DNA of 64,000 nt from contig JAXDDX010000190.1 of the NCBI GenBank assembly GCA_034670405.1, forward strand, positions 380,001-444,000, in the 5' to 3' direction. This DNA is from Hoplostethus atlanticus. Lineage: Eukaryota; Chordata; Actinopteri; Trachichthyiformes; Trachichthyidae. Shown here one piece after another: positions 22,394-33,303 of the stretch (position 1 is the stretch's first letter; each line of letters opens with the position of its first letter). The translations under genes were made by a program, and so were the position numbers. Below the pieces are notes generated by a model, which ran no database searches, was not told where the DNA came from, and was given only the letters and a program-made list of their open reading frames with translations.

Positions 22394-24144
22394 TGTGACA
22401 TCATGGTCATCATTGCTTTTGTTTCCCTTGGTACTTTTCAGTGGATTAATTGCTCTGCTGTGTGTTTAAATGTGTGTATCTTTAACCTCCGGGGTGAGAT
22501 CTTGTCAGGCCAGGTCAGCGGAGAAACCGACGAGTGTGTGTACTCGAGTCACCCAAGTCAGGTTTAGCACACGCATGAATGAAACAGCGCCCCCCTGTGA
22601 TGAGATGTGCTATCCTGGGCATACAGTGGTTGACCTTGTAGAAGTCCTCTAGCATCACACGCCTGTCAAATTTCTAAACCTCTCAGAAGGAAAAGTGTCT
22701 GATTATTTCTGCCAATCACAGTCAAAACGAGGCTCAGGTGTGCCGGGGGCGGGGCCAATCAGCTGTGTCTTTTTTTTGATTGGTAGAAATCATCTGCCAC
22801 GCCTACTTTTGCCTTGTAAACCAATGATTTACTCACGAGGCTTGTTTGAAAAGGTTCATATTGCCTGTGAGGTCAGCGAGGAGGGATTTAACCTGCAGCT
22901 ACCCTGAATTACTGCAGATATCTGTTACAGTCTAACCAAATTACTCCGTTTTACCAGACTATTCTTTGTACCTTCTGATACACCATAACTCAACGCTTCC
23001 CAGCAAGCGTGCAGTAAAAAGCATGGGACTTCTACAACGGCCGCATCTGTACAGTAGCAACTCCACGTCCCCCAACAATCAGATCCGATTTGCAATAAGC
23101 ACCCAAAACGAAAAAGCGCCGATCCACACTGTGATTTCAGCAGCCCGCTAAAAACAAGTACACAGAAGTAAAAGTCTCAACAGCAACACAGTGAAAATGC
23201 AGCGACAAGCCCCGGTAGAGACGACTGATCCACGACACCAGAAACCGTCGGCACAGTCCGTGTTTCATGTTGGCTCCCGACCTGCACGGTGGTTGGCTAG
23301 CTGTCAAGTGTCGCCCTGTACCCACAATCCTCCTTGTGTAGTACACACGCTGCTTTACTCTTTGACTTGACAAAGGGGTTAACCATTCATTGTGTATTTT
23401 TAGGACGACGTTGTAACTTGAAAAAGGTGTTTTATTTTTTTTGGAATCCAGAATGTGTATTTTTGTGTCTATTGTTGAGTGCAACTGCTCAGTTACTTGT
23501 GACAGTCATGGTAGTCCAATGCTGTGCTTCTCCATCGTGTCCTCAAACTGTCAGGTTTCTGATCCCAGTTCATGTTTTGTATGTTTTACTGTGAGGAAAA
23601 ATTCTAGTTTGAAGTCTGTATTTGTGGAGCCTTTTGTTGGCATTCTAAAGTGCATGCTAAAAAAAGAAACAACATTATGTCAAATTGTAAAACAAAAAAA
23701 AAAAGAAGAAGAAAAAGAGATGACATACTGTATATCACGTTCAAAACAATGTGTATAGAGTAAAGGTAAATGCTATGTGAGAGATTCACATAAACTATTT
23801 ATCTTTTAACGGATTGTTTCTTTCTTTGCTTCATATCAATGCATGACGAGTCTGATGAGATGGAGGGTTTACTGACTCAAATACTTCACCGATCCAACAA
23901 AACTCACAGCCTACATGTGGATTTAGATTCAGACTGTTTTGATGCTACGTTGTCTCCAGTTTTATCTCACAGATTAAAGCTGCACTAGGTTTTTTCTGCA
24001 CGTTGGCGACTCCAACTGGCAGCAAGATGTAACTGCATGAAAACTGTTTGAACTTCAGCACCCAGAAATCATGTGACACCGTGATTACCGATGACATCAT
24101 GTGACATACCGTCAGTAAACTGCACACGCTCATGCTTACCTACC
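22394..24144. other. UTR-like or intergenic sequence downstream of kcnc2
   Basis: No open frame with recognisable protein was found. Bases 22744-22790 contain a GC box joined to an inverted CCAAT box (GGGGGCGGGGCCAATCAG) followed by a second CCAAT-type element (GATTGGTAG). Bases 23400-23990 are T-rich, mostly unique, and end with ATTAAA near 23971. They look like a distal 3' UTR or the UTR of an unrecognised transcript. Confidence 0.4.
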
Positions 24145-24289
24145 AGCGGTCCTCAAATCCGGTCCTGCTGGTTTTCTATCCTGCCAGCTAGCTAACTGCA
24201 TCACCTGGTGCCGCGGGTTTGAATCCGTCCCTGATCACACAGCTAGGATGGGATGGAAAACCAGATGTCCAGATTTGAGGATCGATGCT
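24145..24289. mobile_element. Short foldback MITE, about 145 bases
   Basis: The left end GGTCCTCAAATCC and GCTGGTTTTCTATCC is repeated in inverse complement at the right end (GGATGGAAAACCAG, then AGATTTGAGGATC). The arms are about 38 bases with several mismatches, and there is no coding capacity. Confidence 0.7.
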
Positions 24290-25071
24290 TTATACCAAAG
24301 GGAAAAGATCTAACGTTGGTGAGTCCAGCTTTCTCCGGATGGAGCGCTAGCTGCAGTTTGAATTTCATTGTTAAGTTTTGATTTGTCACTTCCTGTGGGC
24401 GTGACCATACACAACACCAGAATTTAATTTGCTCCACTAGATCAACAGTAGAAGGGATGAGGCGCTCTTCTCTGCTACAGCCCCACTTTGTGATTTTGGC
24501 TAATGTGACTAGATCTCCTGGTGCAGCTGTAAATCTGATGGCAGCATCACCAGAGGACCAGCCAGCCGGTGAATTCCTGCATGTGGCCGCCGGTTGGTGG
24601 TGATTTCCCCCCACACAGATTCAGTTAGTGATAATGGTAAGTCATCTCCCTCCTCTCCCACTTCCTGTGTTGCCTGTTCATTCTTCAACTCACGTCCAGC
24701 AATCAGCGCCACTTGGCGCACTGTATCTCTGAGACATCCCAACTATCTTTACTCCCGTCGCCATGGAAACAGCCACAGACGTGCCAAGGAGATGTAAACA
24801 GCTGGGGCTGGGAGTGTGTTTTGCAGAAGAGAAAAGCCCCCCCCCCACCCTCCCCCCATCGCCAGACCCAGCCCTTCCACATCCCTGCCTCGACAACACA
24901 TCATGTGGAAGCCGGGGGGGAACCATGCGGTGCCGGGGGGAACCGGGGGCCGGAGTTTCAAAATACCAAATTCGTGACTATGAATATTGCATCAGAGGTT
25001 TAAACTTCTTCTTCTCTGCTCAGAGGAGCACAAAGAGACGCACATTTCTCCTGGAGAGGGAGGAGCATAAC

Positions 25072-25104
<33 letters not shown>
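25072..25104. repeat. GT microsatellite
   Basis: A GT tract of about 33 bases. Confidence 0.95.
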
Positions 25105-25106
<2 letters not shown>

Positions 25107-25274
25107 AGCAGGATTGGACCTCCAGCTGCTGTAATACAACAGAACCCGGCGTCGGCGTGCCTCGGCGTCCCGGGACCCCCGAGGACGGTGTCGCTGTGCT
25201 CACAACACGACACCGTCACACACGGGGGCGGGAATCGATGTTCCTGATGTATGACGCGTTCATGATCACAGTAG

Positions 25275-25365
25275 CTTAGTGAGGAGAGCAAGGCAGCGCC
25301 GGGGGTTAGAGGTTCAATTCCCTGTTCAAAAGGTAGAGCAAGGCACTAGGGGCCAGGGGTTCAAT
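25275..25365 (+). mobile_element. tRNA-derived SINE relic, possibly two partial heads
   Basis: It contains GGTTAGAGGTTCAATTCCC (B-box-like) and then AGGTAGAGCAAGGCACTA with GGGGTTCAA, the head words of a teleost tRNA-SINE, in a rearranged or duplicated order. It is heavily decayed. Confidence 0.5.
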
Positions 25366-25924
25366 AATAATAAACCCATAATAAACGTCTCGTGGCCCCG
25401 CAAGGTGTTTTGACCGACGCGTCCCCCAGATGTCAGAAGTCAGTATCATCAGTATGTTTATAGGTGGATCGTGATCACGGGGCCCCGCGGCTCTCAAATG
25501 GCGGCGTGGCATTTCAATCCCGATAAGTGGCGTCTGATGAGAGCGGCGTAGTTGCAGGAGGGCAGCGTGAGTCAGGGGATGGAGTGGGGGCTCCGCTTAC
25601 AGGCTTTGTTTCAGGTGAGCACTCGAAACGCCGCGGGAACGCTCCACATTACTCCCGCGCTGACATGGAACCCCCTGTTGACGAGCACGAGGCCACGGCG
25701 TAGTGGGGAGTAATGACAGCGTGACACACAGAGGGACGACGGTAGCCACGCTGCAGCAGGATGGGAGTCTGATCATCAACGTTGCTTGTGTTGATTTCTG
25801 TTTTATTCCACGCAGCCACGTTTTATTTTGCACGCTATTATGTTGTGATTCTGTTGTTCTTTTTTGGAGATTTTGGAGATTGCTGTACTTTTTAGACTTT
25901 TTTTTTATTTTGTTAAGAATTTTG

Positions 25925-25985
25925 TAACTGTGTTTTGAAAAGTGCTATACAAATAAAGTTTATTAATATTGTTATTATTATTATT
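25925..25985 (+). mobile_element. 3' end of a retroelement (AAAGTGCTATACAAATAAAG type)
   Basis: TTTGTAACTGTGTTTTGAAA followed by AGTGCTATACAAATAAAG and a TTATTATTA tail is a common 3' terminus of fish non-LTR retroelements. Reverse-orientation relatives are at 27205-27300 and 35325-35410. Only the end is kept and the family is not identified. Confidence 0.6.
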
Positions 25986-26034
25986 TAGCTGAAGGAATAG
26001 AGGGAGGTGGTGCTACACAGACATTATGTTGAAC

Positions 26035-26203
26035 TAGATAGATGGATGGATGGATGGATGGATAGACAGATAGATAGATAGATAGATAGATAGATGCATA
26101 GATAGATGGATAGATGGATAGATAGATAGATAGATGGATAGATGGATAGACAGATAGACAGATAGACAGACAGATAGATAGATAGACAGATAGATAGATA
26201 GAT
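26035..26203. repeat. GATA/GATG tetranucleotide array, about 170 bases
   Basis: GATG units pass into GATA units with GACA interruptions. The long Ser-Ile-Tyr-Leu open frames on the minus strand are artefacts of the repeat. Confidence 0.97.
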
Positions 26204-26380
26204 GCCAACAGGTTCAAGTCTCTGTCTTCCCAACTACATGCCTGCAGGATCGTCTATGACAGACTGAGGAGAGACTGGACGGACAGACCAGGGGCTCCTT
26301 CACCGAAGACGGGTTTGTACGCGGTCAGATGTTGAACTCCACCGTGGAAACGAGAACCGTGTGAACTTCTGTCACTCTGA

Positions 26381-26830
26381 TAGGCTTTTCACACTTGAAT
26401 ATGTTAGCCCAGGGTTAACTTTAACCCTGGGTTATAATAGCCCTGGGTTAATTTATCTCACATTTCACACTAGTTTTCTTTAACCCTGGGCTAACAATTG
26501 ACCCCGGGTATTCAGTGTTCAGGATTTCACACTGTAAGCTTGTAGACCCCGGGTTAACGTTTAATGCTAATGTTTAACTCGCTGTTACATTCTAACCCCA
26601 CAACGTTTCACACTATTGTTCTTAGCACCGCGTTTCGGGGATAGCACCACAAAAGCGGTGCTAACCCTGCTTCGTAGCAGGGTTTGTTAACCCAGGGTTA
26701 AAAGCGGTGTTAACCCTCTTTCAAAAATGCAAGTGTGAAACGTTGCTTAGCCCGGGGTTAAATGCGTCCTTAACCCAGGGTTAAGAAAGACGTTAGCCCG
26801 GGGTTAAGTGTAGTGTGAAAAGCATATGAT
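26381..26830. mobile_element. Foldback element with AACCCAGGGTTAA modules, about 450 bases
   Basis: The left end GGCTTTTCACACTTG mirrors the right end AGTGTGAAAAGCATATG. The interior is built from many copies of TAACCCTGGGTTA or TTAACCCGGGGTTA palindromes and TTTCACACT words in both orientations. It has no coding capacity and is a non-autonomous DNA transposon of a type common in fish. TGATAG words lie near both ends but a precise target duplication was not established. Confidence 0.75.
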
Positions 26831-29800
26831 AGTATTTAAGTACCAAGCTGCCAAGATTGAATCACTTTCAAACGCAGCACCTTCACGTCTCCGGGGCCCA
26901 AATAACACTTCAGCGTGGCACTTACTCTACAACATGATTGATAGCACAAAATGAATTCAAATTACAGCAATTAATGGACAGCAGGTGAAGTCTGACGAGA
27001 TGGAAACACTTTCACAGGCTAGATATTTTCTGTATTTGCTGGTTTTGGATGATGAACCTCAGGTATGTTTCTTTCTTAAAAATGGATTAATATGTATTTA
27101 ATATGTAGACTAGTGCAGACTGTAATCACAGACAGGTCTCTGCTGTTTATTGTTTTTTTATATTATATATGATTATTATTATTATCAAAAACAAATTACA
27201 ATATTGTTTCATTTGATTATTTATATAACACTTCTCAAAGCACAGTTACAAAGCACTTCACAAAGAAGCCAAAAAAACATTAACCATAAAAAGATATAAT
27301 ATTATTATATATAATATATAATATATTAACCTACAAAATGTGTAGCCAGAACCAACTCTTTTACCCAATTTATTTAATTTTTATTGAATTATTTTCAGTG
27401 AGGAACACCAGTTTAAAACAGGCTCTCATCTATATGGGGTCCTACATATTTTCCATTCCCATTGATCATCTGAAGCCTCTGATCGGCCCAGCTGCCTCCA
27501 TGTCGCTACACAGACAGATCACAGGGCTGAGCGCCCAGCGGTGTGGTAATGAGCCAGTCGACATCAGCAGGCATATCAACAGCTACATTTAGCTTCACGG
27601 GCTTTAAACTGGAAGAGGTTAACAGGCTTTTCCAGCTGGCTGAGAGTATTGTTGCAGCCGCACAACGACCAAACCTTGTGAAGCTTTTTGAGTGTCTGAT
27701 ATTTCAAAGATGTTCAGAATGTTTTTGCACATTGAACGTAGGAAATGAGAACAACATTAATGAACTTTTAATACTATGATTATCCTGCTTCAAGCTTTTT
27801 ATATAGAGGCTTTCAGGTGACATACAGTGACACACCCTCTGGCGGCCATATTGGAGGTCCAACTGGCCAGGAACAGCTGATTGTGTTTAATGTCTGTCTG
27901 TTTCTGACGGGGAGCTGATCCTTTCATCACTGATGCATCTGACTGACTTGGTGTTTAGATATGAGCGTGTTAGCTAGCTAACCATAGCATCTGGTCAGCT
28001 AACCATCACTGTTCTGTACATATTCTTCTATCTGTATTCCTGATAATGTCCCTGATAACTAGATATTCATTAGTTGTATTATTTTCTATATTCTTGTCTA
28101 TATTCTTCTCCTTGCTGCTGCAACGACCCAATTTGAAAATTTGAGACATTTTGAGATTTTTCAATAAGGTGACCTTTTCTGTTTAATAAACCACCTTCGT
28201 CTCTGCGTTCATCTGTTGATTATAAGCTGTTATCTAACTGTACATGCGTTTGTCTGCACAATTAATAAAACAAGATTTAAAAAATGAAGCTTAATGAAAC
28301 CGAAAATATTTTATACATCATAAGATTATGAAAATTGAACAGGCGTCTTGTGTTTGAACACTGGTTTCATACTGGCCTCTTGATGCATTTAGACTAAAAC
28401 ATCACACAGCATGCCAGTCTTTGGGTTTTGTTGTTTATTTGTGCTGAGTGGTGCATTCAGGCGCCAAATCACTGACAGAACCCTGAAACTCTCTGATAGG
28501 TGGTCTCACACTAAAAATAAACCAGAAGCTGAATGACCATAAAGCCCTCTGCTTCAGGATAAATAACAGCTAGAGAACCATTTGTCTGTGGAAGAGTGAG
28601 CGGAGCGCTGGAGACGTAGATGTGGTGAGTTGCCAATGTGAAACTAAATAAAGAAATTAATAGAATTGGGGCAATTTACCGCCGTGCACAAACACAGAGA
28701 AAAACCCACTCGTTTCACGTTCCTCCAGGCTTCTGCCTGCGCAATTCCAGACATGTCATCTCTGACGTGGAGCGTGGAGCGTTTATAGACTCCGTGAAGT
28801 AACAGGCAATTAAGCTGTCATCAGTCACAGGGGCTCCTGTACCGGACCCCGTGGAGCCACACATGAATCTTAATCCGACTCGGCAACGTCTCCCCCGACG
28901 CCGAAGCCAAGAATAGAAACTGAGTGATGAAATTAGGTGAAATCGGTCGTATGCGGCGTTGACTTAAGAGGCTTGATGTCAGTTATTTAAGTCCATTGTC
29001 CTTTTTTGCAAGATGTCTTTCCTCTGGATGAACTATCACCAGAAGAGAGAGTAGGTGGGTTTGTGACTGGAACGCTGCTTGATGAATTCCTGTGAAAAAA
29101 AAGATGGGAGGGGGAACTGAAAGAGAACCACTCTCTCTACTGTCAAGGTGACCTTGAGCAGGGCGTTGAACCCCCAACAGTAGAGGACTGTGGTTGTGGT
29201 TCAGATGTGTATGAATGGAAAGAAAATACAGTATCGAGTCTCCTTAATGACAAAACAAGATGCTTGACTGTTGAATCGTAATGGTTTTAAGTCATTTGGG
29301 TCAGCAGCATCAGGACCAGCATCCATTAGACAGCAAGCTCGGTTAGAAAATGGATATTTAATAGAGAATTAAAGGTGCGCTGAGATGTAATTCACAGAAT
29401 CCATTTTTACTGCTGTTAATTATCTGCTGGATTGCTGCCAGAAGCAATCGCTGGGAGATAAATCCTCCCGGTCGGAGCCGTATGGGTTAGAGAACAGCGC
29501 TAATTACAGTTGTGTAGCCTCCCACACCTCAAACCCCACCCCGGACGCTGAATAATTCAGACGGCTGTAATTTAAATGCAGCCAAACAGCCGTAAAGGTA
29601 GGCATTATCCAGAAGCCTGTTACTTGCTCCCAGTTGCGTAACGTATCTTGTTTTTCCAGCCTAATTGTCTCACTTGAGCATTTTAGTTTTTTTATATCTT
29701 TGTACCAAGGAAATTCTGTGCTGAACTAAAAAACAGAGATCATGCCACTCAGATGAAACTATAAAGGCGGGGACATTCAACAAACTTGTCGTCTTGATCT

Positions 29801-30239
29801 TACAACGATCTACTACTTTTCTATTTTTTTCAAATTTTCTCTGTTATTTGATTTCATTTGATTTCTGCCCCAATTCACGTTTGTTTTCTTGTCTATGTTT
29901 TTCTCTTTTCTCTTTTGGGACTAGATGTTCTGGTTTCTTTGTCTCACCTGAAAGTTTTTATTTATTTTAATTTTATCATTACATTTTAGTTTTTAGCATT
30001 TATTATCATTTCTATGTGCAAATAAACTAAACCTAAGTGGTTGAGAGGTTGAGAGGTTGCTGGTCCATCAATTAGATCATCAGATTCAACCAAACCATGT
30101 CCACTGACTCTCATAGCAATCAAAGTGAGACCGACAAAACAACTCTGGTCACCTTCACATACAGAGAACATCCATGCATAGAGCTGCCATCACCATCAGG
30201 AGACTCACCTTTCAGAAACAGACAGGCTTAAATGTAAAC
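26831..30239. other. Intergenic stretch, no gene recognised
   Basis: The stretch is AT-rich. It contains a reversed retroelement end at 27205-27300 and a decayed SINE body near 29130-29180 (CCTTGAGCAGGGCGTTGAACC). Bases 29340-29640 are of low repetitiveness with several homeodomain-type TAATTA sites. No supported exon was found. Confidence 0.6.
27205..27300 (-). mobile_element. 3' end of a retroelement, reverse orientation
   Basis: TTTATATAACACTTCTCAAA and GCACAGTTACAAAGCACTTC are the reverse complement of the terminus seen at 25925-25985. Only the 3' end is present. Confidence 0.55.
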
Positions 30240-30242
30240 TAG

Positions 30243-30284
<42 letters not shown>
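30240..30284. repeat. GT microsatellite
   Basis: A GT tract of about 45 bases followed by a G run. Confidence 0.95.
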
Positions 30285-30286
<2 letters not shown>

Positions 30287-30436
30287 GGGGGGTTATTGAT
30301 CTTTAGGCGCCAGGCAACCCTGTACTCCCATTTCCACTGTAATGAAACATAATCGCTTTGAAAGCAGCAACTTTGCTACTCGCTCACAGAAAGCCTTCAG
30401 ATGATCTGGGCTTTTCCAGTTGGCTCTGAGTCAGGA

Positions 30437-30439
<3 letters not shown>

Positions 30440-30467
<28 letters not shown>

Positions 30468-30494
30468 AGGGGGGTGGGGGGGGGGGGGGGGGGG
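30440..30494. repeat. GT microsatellite followed by a G-rich run
   Basis: A GT tract of about 29 bases ending in a long, nearly pure G run up to 30494. Confidence 0.95.
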
Positions 30495-30587
30495 TTATGA
30501 GAGAGAATGTGTCAGACAGAAAAAGGGGGAGAGAGACGTTTGTACACATTACACCGACTGGCATTACTCACCCTGTCCAGGAAGGAA

Positions 30588-31010
30588 GAGGACAGGATGG
30601 GGGAGTTGGTCCAGGGAGGAGGACAGGAGGGGGGAGTCGGTCCAGGGAGGCGGAGGACAGGAGGGGGGAGCCGGTCCAGGGAGGAGGACAGGAGGGGGGA
30701 GGTGGTCCAGGGAGGCGGAGGACAGGAGGGGGGAGTCGGTCCAGGGAGGAGGACAGGAGGGGGGAGTCGGTCCAGGGAGGCGGAGGACAGGAGGGGGGAG
30801 TCGGTCCAGGGAGGAGGACAGGAGGGGGGAAGCGGTCCAGGGAGGCGGAGGACAGGAGGGGGGAGTCGGTACAGGGAGGAGGACAGGAGGGGGGAGTCGG
30901 TCCAGGGAGGAGGACAGGAGGGGGGAGTTGGTCCAGGGAGGAGGACAGGAGGGGGGAGTCGGTCCAGGGAGGAGGACAGGAGGGGGGAGACGGTCCAGGG
31001 AGGCAGAGGA
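30588..31010. repeat. Minisatellite of alternating 31- and 34-base units
   Basis: About 13 units of the form GGACAGGAGGGGGGAGTCGG plus TCCAGGGAG. Through most of the array a 31-base unit alternates with a 34-base unit that carries an extra GCG/GGA triplet; the last units are mostly 31 bases. One strand is almost pure purine and rich in G runs. Both unit lengths equal 1 modulo 3, so all three frames stay open on the plus strand and proline-rich frames appear on the minus strand. These frames are not genes. Confidence 0.95.
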
Positions 31011-31222
31011 ATGTTATCTGATGGGCCGCACAGGACAGCGGTTTCCACGGTAACCTGAAGGAGGCCAGGTAGTCTCCTGCTGTCGGACAGTGACGACTAT
31101 ATTCTAGTTTCTGTACCGGTGGTCCTGGTCAGACGGGTCAGAGGTCAGAGGTCAGAGGGCGACAGGAGCGTTACATCATTCTGGTTGCTATGCAACACAG
31201 TTTGACAACAACTTGAAAGCTA

Positions 31223-31585
31223 TCTAGTTAGTATCTAGTTAGTGTTTAGTTAGTATCTAGTTAGTGACTAGTAAGTGTCTAGTTAGTATCTAGTTAGTGA
31301 CTAGTAAGTGTCTAGTTATTGTTTAGGCGGCTGTGGCTCAGGAGGTAGAGCGGGTTGGCTTCCAATCAGAAGATCGTAGGTTCAATCCCCGGCTCCTCCA
31401 GTCCACATGTTGAAGTGTCCTTGGGCAAGACACTGAACCCCAAATTGCTTTGGATAAAAGCGCTATATAAATGCAGTCCAGTGACTAGTACGTGTTTAGT
31501 TAGTGACTAGTTAGTGTCTAGTTAGTGTCTAATAAGTGTCTAGTTATTGTTTAGTTAGTGTCTAGTTAGTATCTAGTTATTTTTT
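31223..31585. repeat. 11-base minisatellite split by a SINE
   Basis: Units of the form TAGTTAGTATC or TAGTTAGTGTC run from about 31223 to 31325 and resume from about 31483 to 31585. The intervening 155 bases are a tRNA-type SINE. Confidence 0.85.
31326..31480 (+). mobile_element. tRNA-derived SINE inserted in the 11-base minisatellite
   Basis: It has an A-box region TGGCTCAGGAGGTAGAG, a B box GGTTCAATCCC, the body GTGTCCTTGGGCAAGACACT and the 3' words AAAGCGCTATATAAATGCAG. This is the order of a typical teleost tRNA-SINE transcribed by RNA polymerase III. It is shorter than related elements because the body between CCAAATTGCTTTGG and the tail is missing. Confidence 0.85.
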
Positions 31586-32449
31586 AGCTGAAAAACGTTA
31601 AAAATAAAAATGGTCGCCTACAAAATACTCATGTTGCAGATCATCTCTGACCTCTGTAATGGACACAAAGATGTTCTGGTATGAAACCCTTCATATCATT
31701 GGCTGCTTTGGCGAAACCAATATTGGTGGATGTTGCTGAAGCTGAGGGTTGTTCTGGATCCATGTTGGGTCCAACAGAGCCTTCAGCTTGTCCTCATCCA
31801 TGATTCATCCATACAGCACCGACATCCTCTCTCCCCACTAAAACCACTCAAACACTCTCTAACTTATATAAGTTCTAGTTTTTTTAACGAGGCCTGACAG
31901 CTTCAGTAATGACCCCTATCATGTCCTATAAACTCTGTGATTTCCTGCTCGCCGGTAATGAGTTAAAACGCTATAATCTCCATCTCAGTACTTCTCAGTT
32001 TTGTTGTAAAGCTCATCCATCTGAGTTTACTTCCCCTCCATCCTCTCCGCCGCCTCGACTTGGGCTGATAATGCAGCCGAGTGTAAAGCGCTTTTAGGCA
32101 TGTTGCCGCCGAAGAGTAATCAATCCGTCCGTTTATCAACTTACACTGCGCTGCGTTCATGTCCCCCGACGGCGGCATTTGGTTCGCCATCCATAACGTC
32201 CGCCCGGCGTCAGAGAGACGCTCCGTCAGGTTCTGTTTCATAAGAGACTCTGCAGCTCGTCTGGTCTTCTGCTGATCTGAGAACAAGTTAAGGTAGAAAA
32301 TAAACTAGAGACGGGAAAGGAGGGCAAAGTCCATACTAAATATGAGGTCGTGTCGCGGAGATCAGAGCTTGTGAACGGCTGCACTGTTTTTATCTGACGT
32401 GACATTTGGTGTTCAAATGATTTCAGTCTATTCAGAGAAACAATCCATC
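31586..32449. other. Intergenic stretch, no gene recognised
   Basis: I saw no repeat with clear ends, no exon and no RNA gene here. Confidence 0.5.
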
Positions 32450-32905
32450 CAATGTCGCAGACAGCATTGATTCAACATCCGTTTTGCACCATGACATCAA
32501 TTTTATGTCAATCAATATCCTTCAATGATCGATTTAGCATCAAATTAACATTGAAACAATATAAAAATGAACCCGGCTTCATGTACAGCAAAACACCAAG
32601 TCAGTCTCAGCTAACAAGTCAATTAAAAACTGTAATGTATTAAACATTGTCCAACTGCTTTGTAAATAAAATTAGAATTTAATACATTTCCAGTTGAAAG
32701 ATGTTTCATTTCCTTGAGTTGGTGACTTGTTGAGTTGAAAACCATGTGGACTGAGACTGACTTGGTGTCACTAACTAGAGTCCTGCTGTACATGAAGCTG
32801 TTAATTTGATGTTAAATCAATGACTGAATAACACTGAACAACAACATTATTTCAGGGTGCAAAACTGATGCTGAATCAGTGTTAGTTGGATTGATTATTA
32901 GCCTG
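32450..32905. mobile_element. Foldback MITE, about 450 bases with long arms
   Basis: The left arm (about 32460-32612) has, in order, CATTGATTCAACATC, GTTTTGCACC, CATCAAATTAACA, CTTCATGTACAGCA and ACACCAAGTCAGTCTCAG. The right arm (about 32745-32900) carries the inverse complement of each. The arms are about 150 bases, imperfect, around a loop of about 130 bases. There is no coding capacity. Confidence 0.8.
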
Positions 32906-33303
32906 CTGTCTGGGATGCTGCTCTCCAAACAGCCACTGGTCTCGTTAGGGGCGTTAAGCTGTCACCCGATGACTTCTTTCAGATATCGACCCGCTGCTGA
33001 AGGTAAATACATAAGAGACCTTGTTTAGCGCTCAGTCCTCAAAAATCATTGATCCACGTGTTTCAATTACAGTTTGATTGAGGGACGCTGAAGGGTGCCA
33101 CGCCTGAAGGAGTTAATCAGCCAAGCTTTCCATTAATTGGAGCCTATGGAGGCATGTTATTGATCTGAGACCAACACCAGAGCACTTGTATAGGTCAAAT
33201 ACATATTGCCGTGACATCGACCAGAGCGTCCGTCTTTGGTTGTCTTCGCTTTGAGGTCAGCATTGGAGAACACGCTGCAACCTCGACCCTGGTTTTCAAA
33301 GTC

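Larger units (their letters stand above)
24290..25924. other. Intergenic stretch, no gene recognised
   Basis: The stretch holds a GT microsatellite at 25072-25104 and a tRNA-SINE-like relic near 25275-25365 (GAGGTTCAATTCCC, GGTAGAGCAAGGCACTA). The remainder is unassigned, GC-mixed sequence with no supported open frame. Confidence 0.6.

Noticed and set aside
26035-26203. CRISPR-like regular array
   Set aside because: It is a GATA/GATG tetranucleotide repeat with no spacers, in eukaryotic DNA.
30442-31058. Three overlapping plus-strand frames and one minus-strand frame of 174-203 codons
   Set aside because: They run along a minisatellite whose unit lengths equal 1 modulo 3, so all frames translate the same repeat; no domain or promoter supports a gene.
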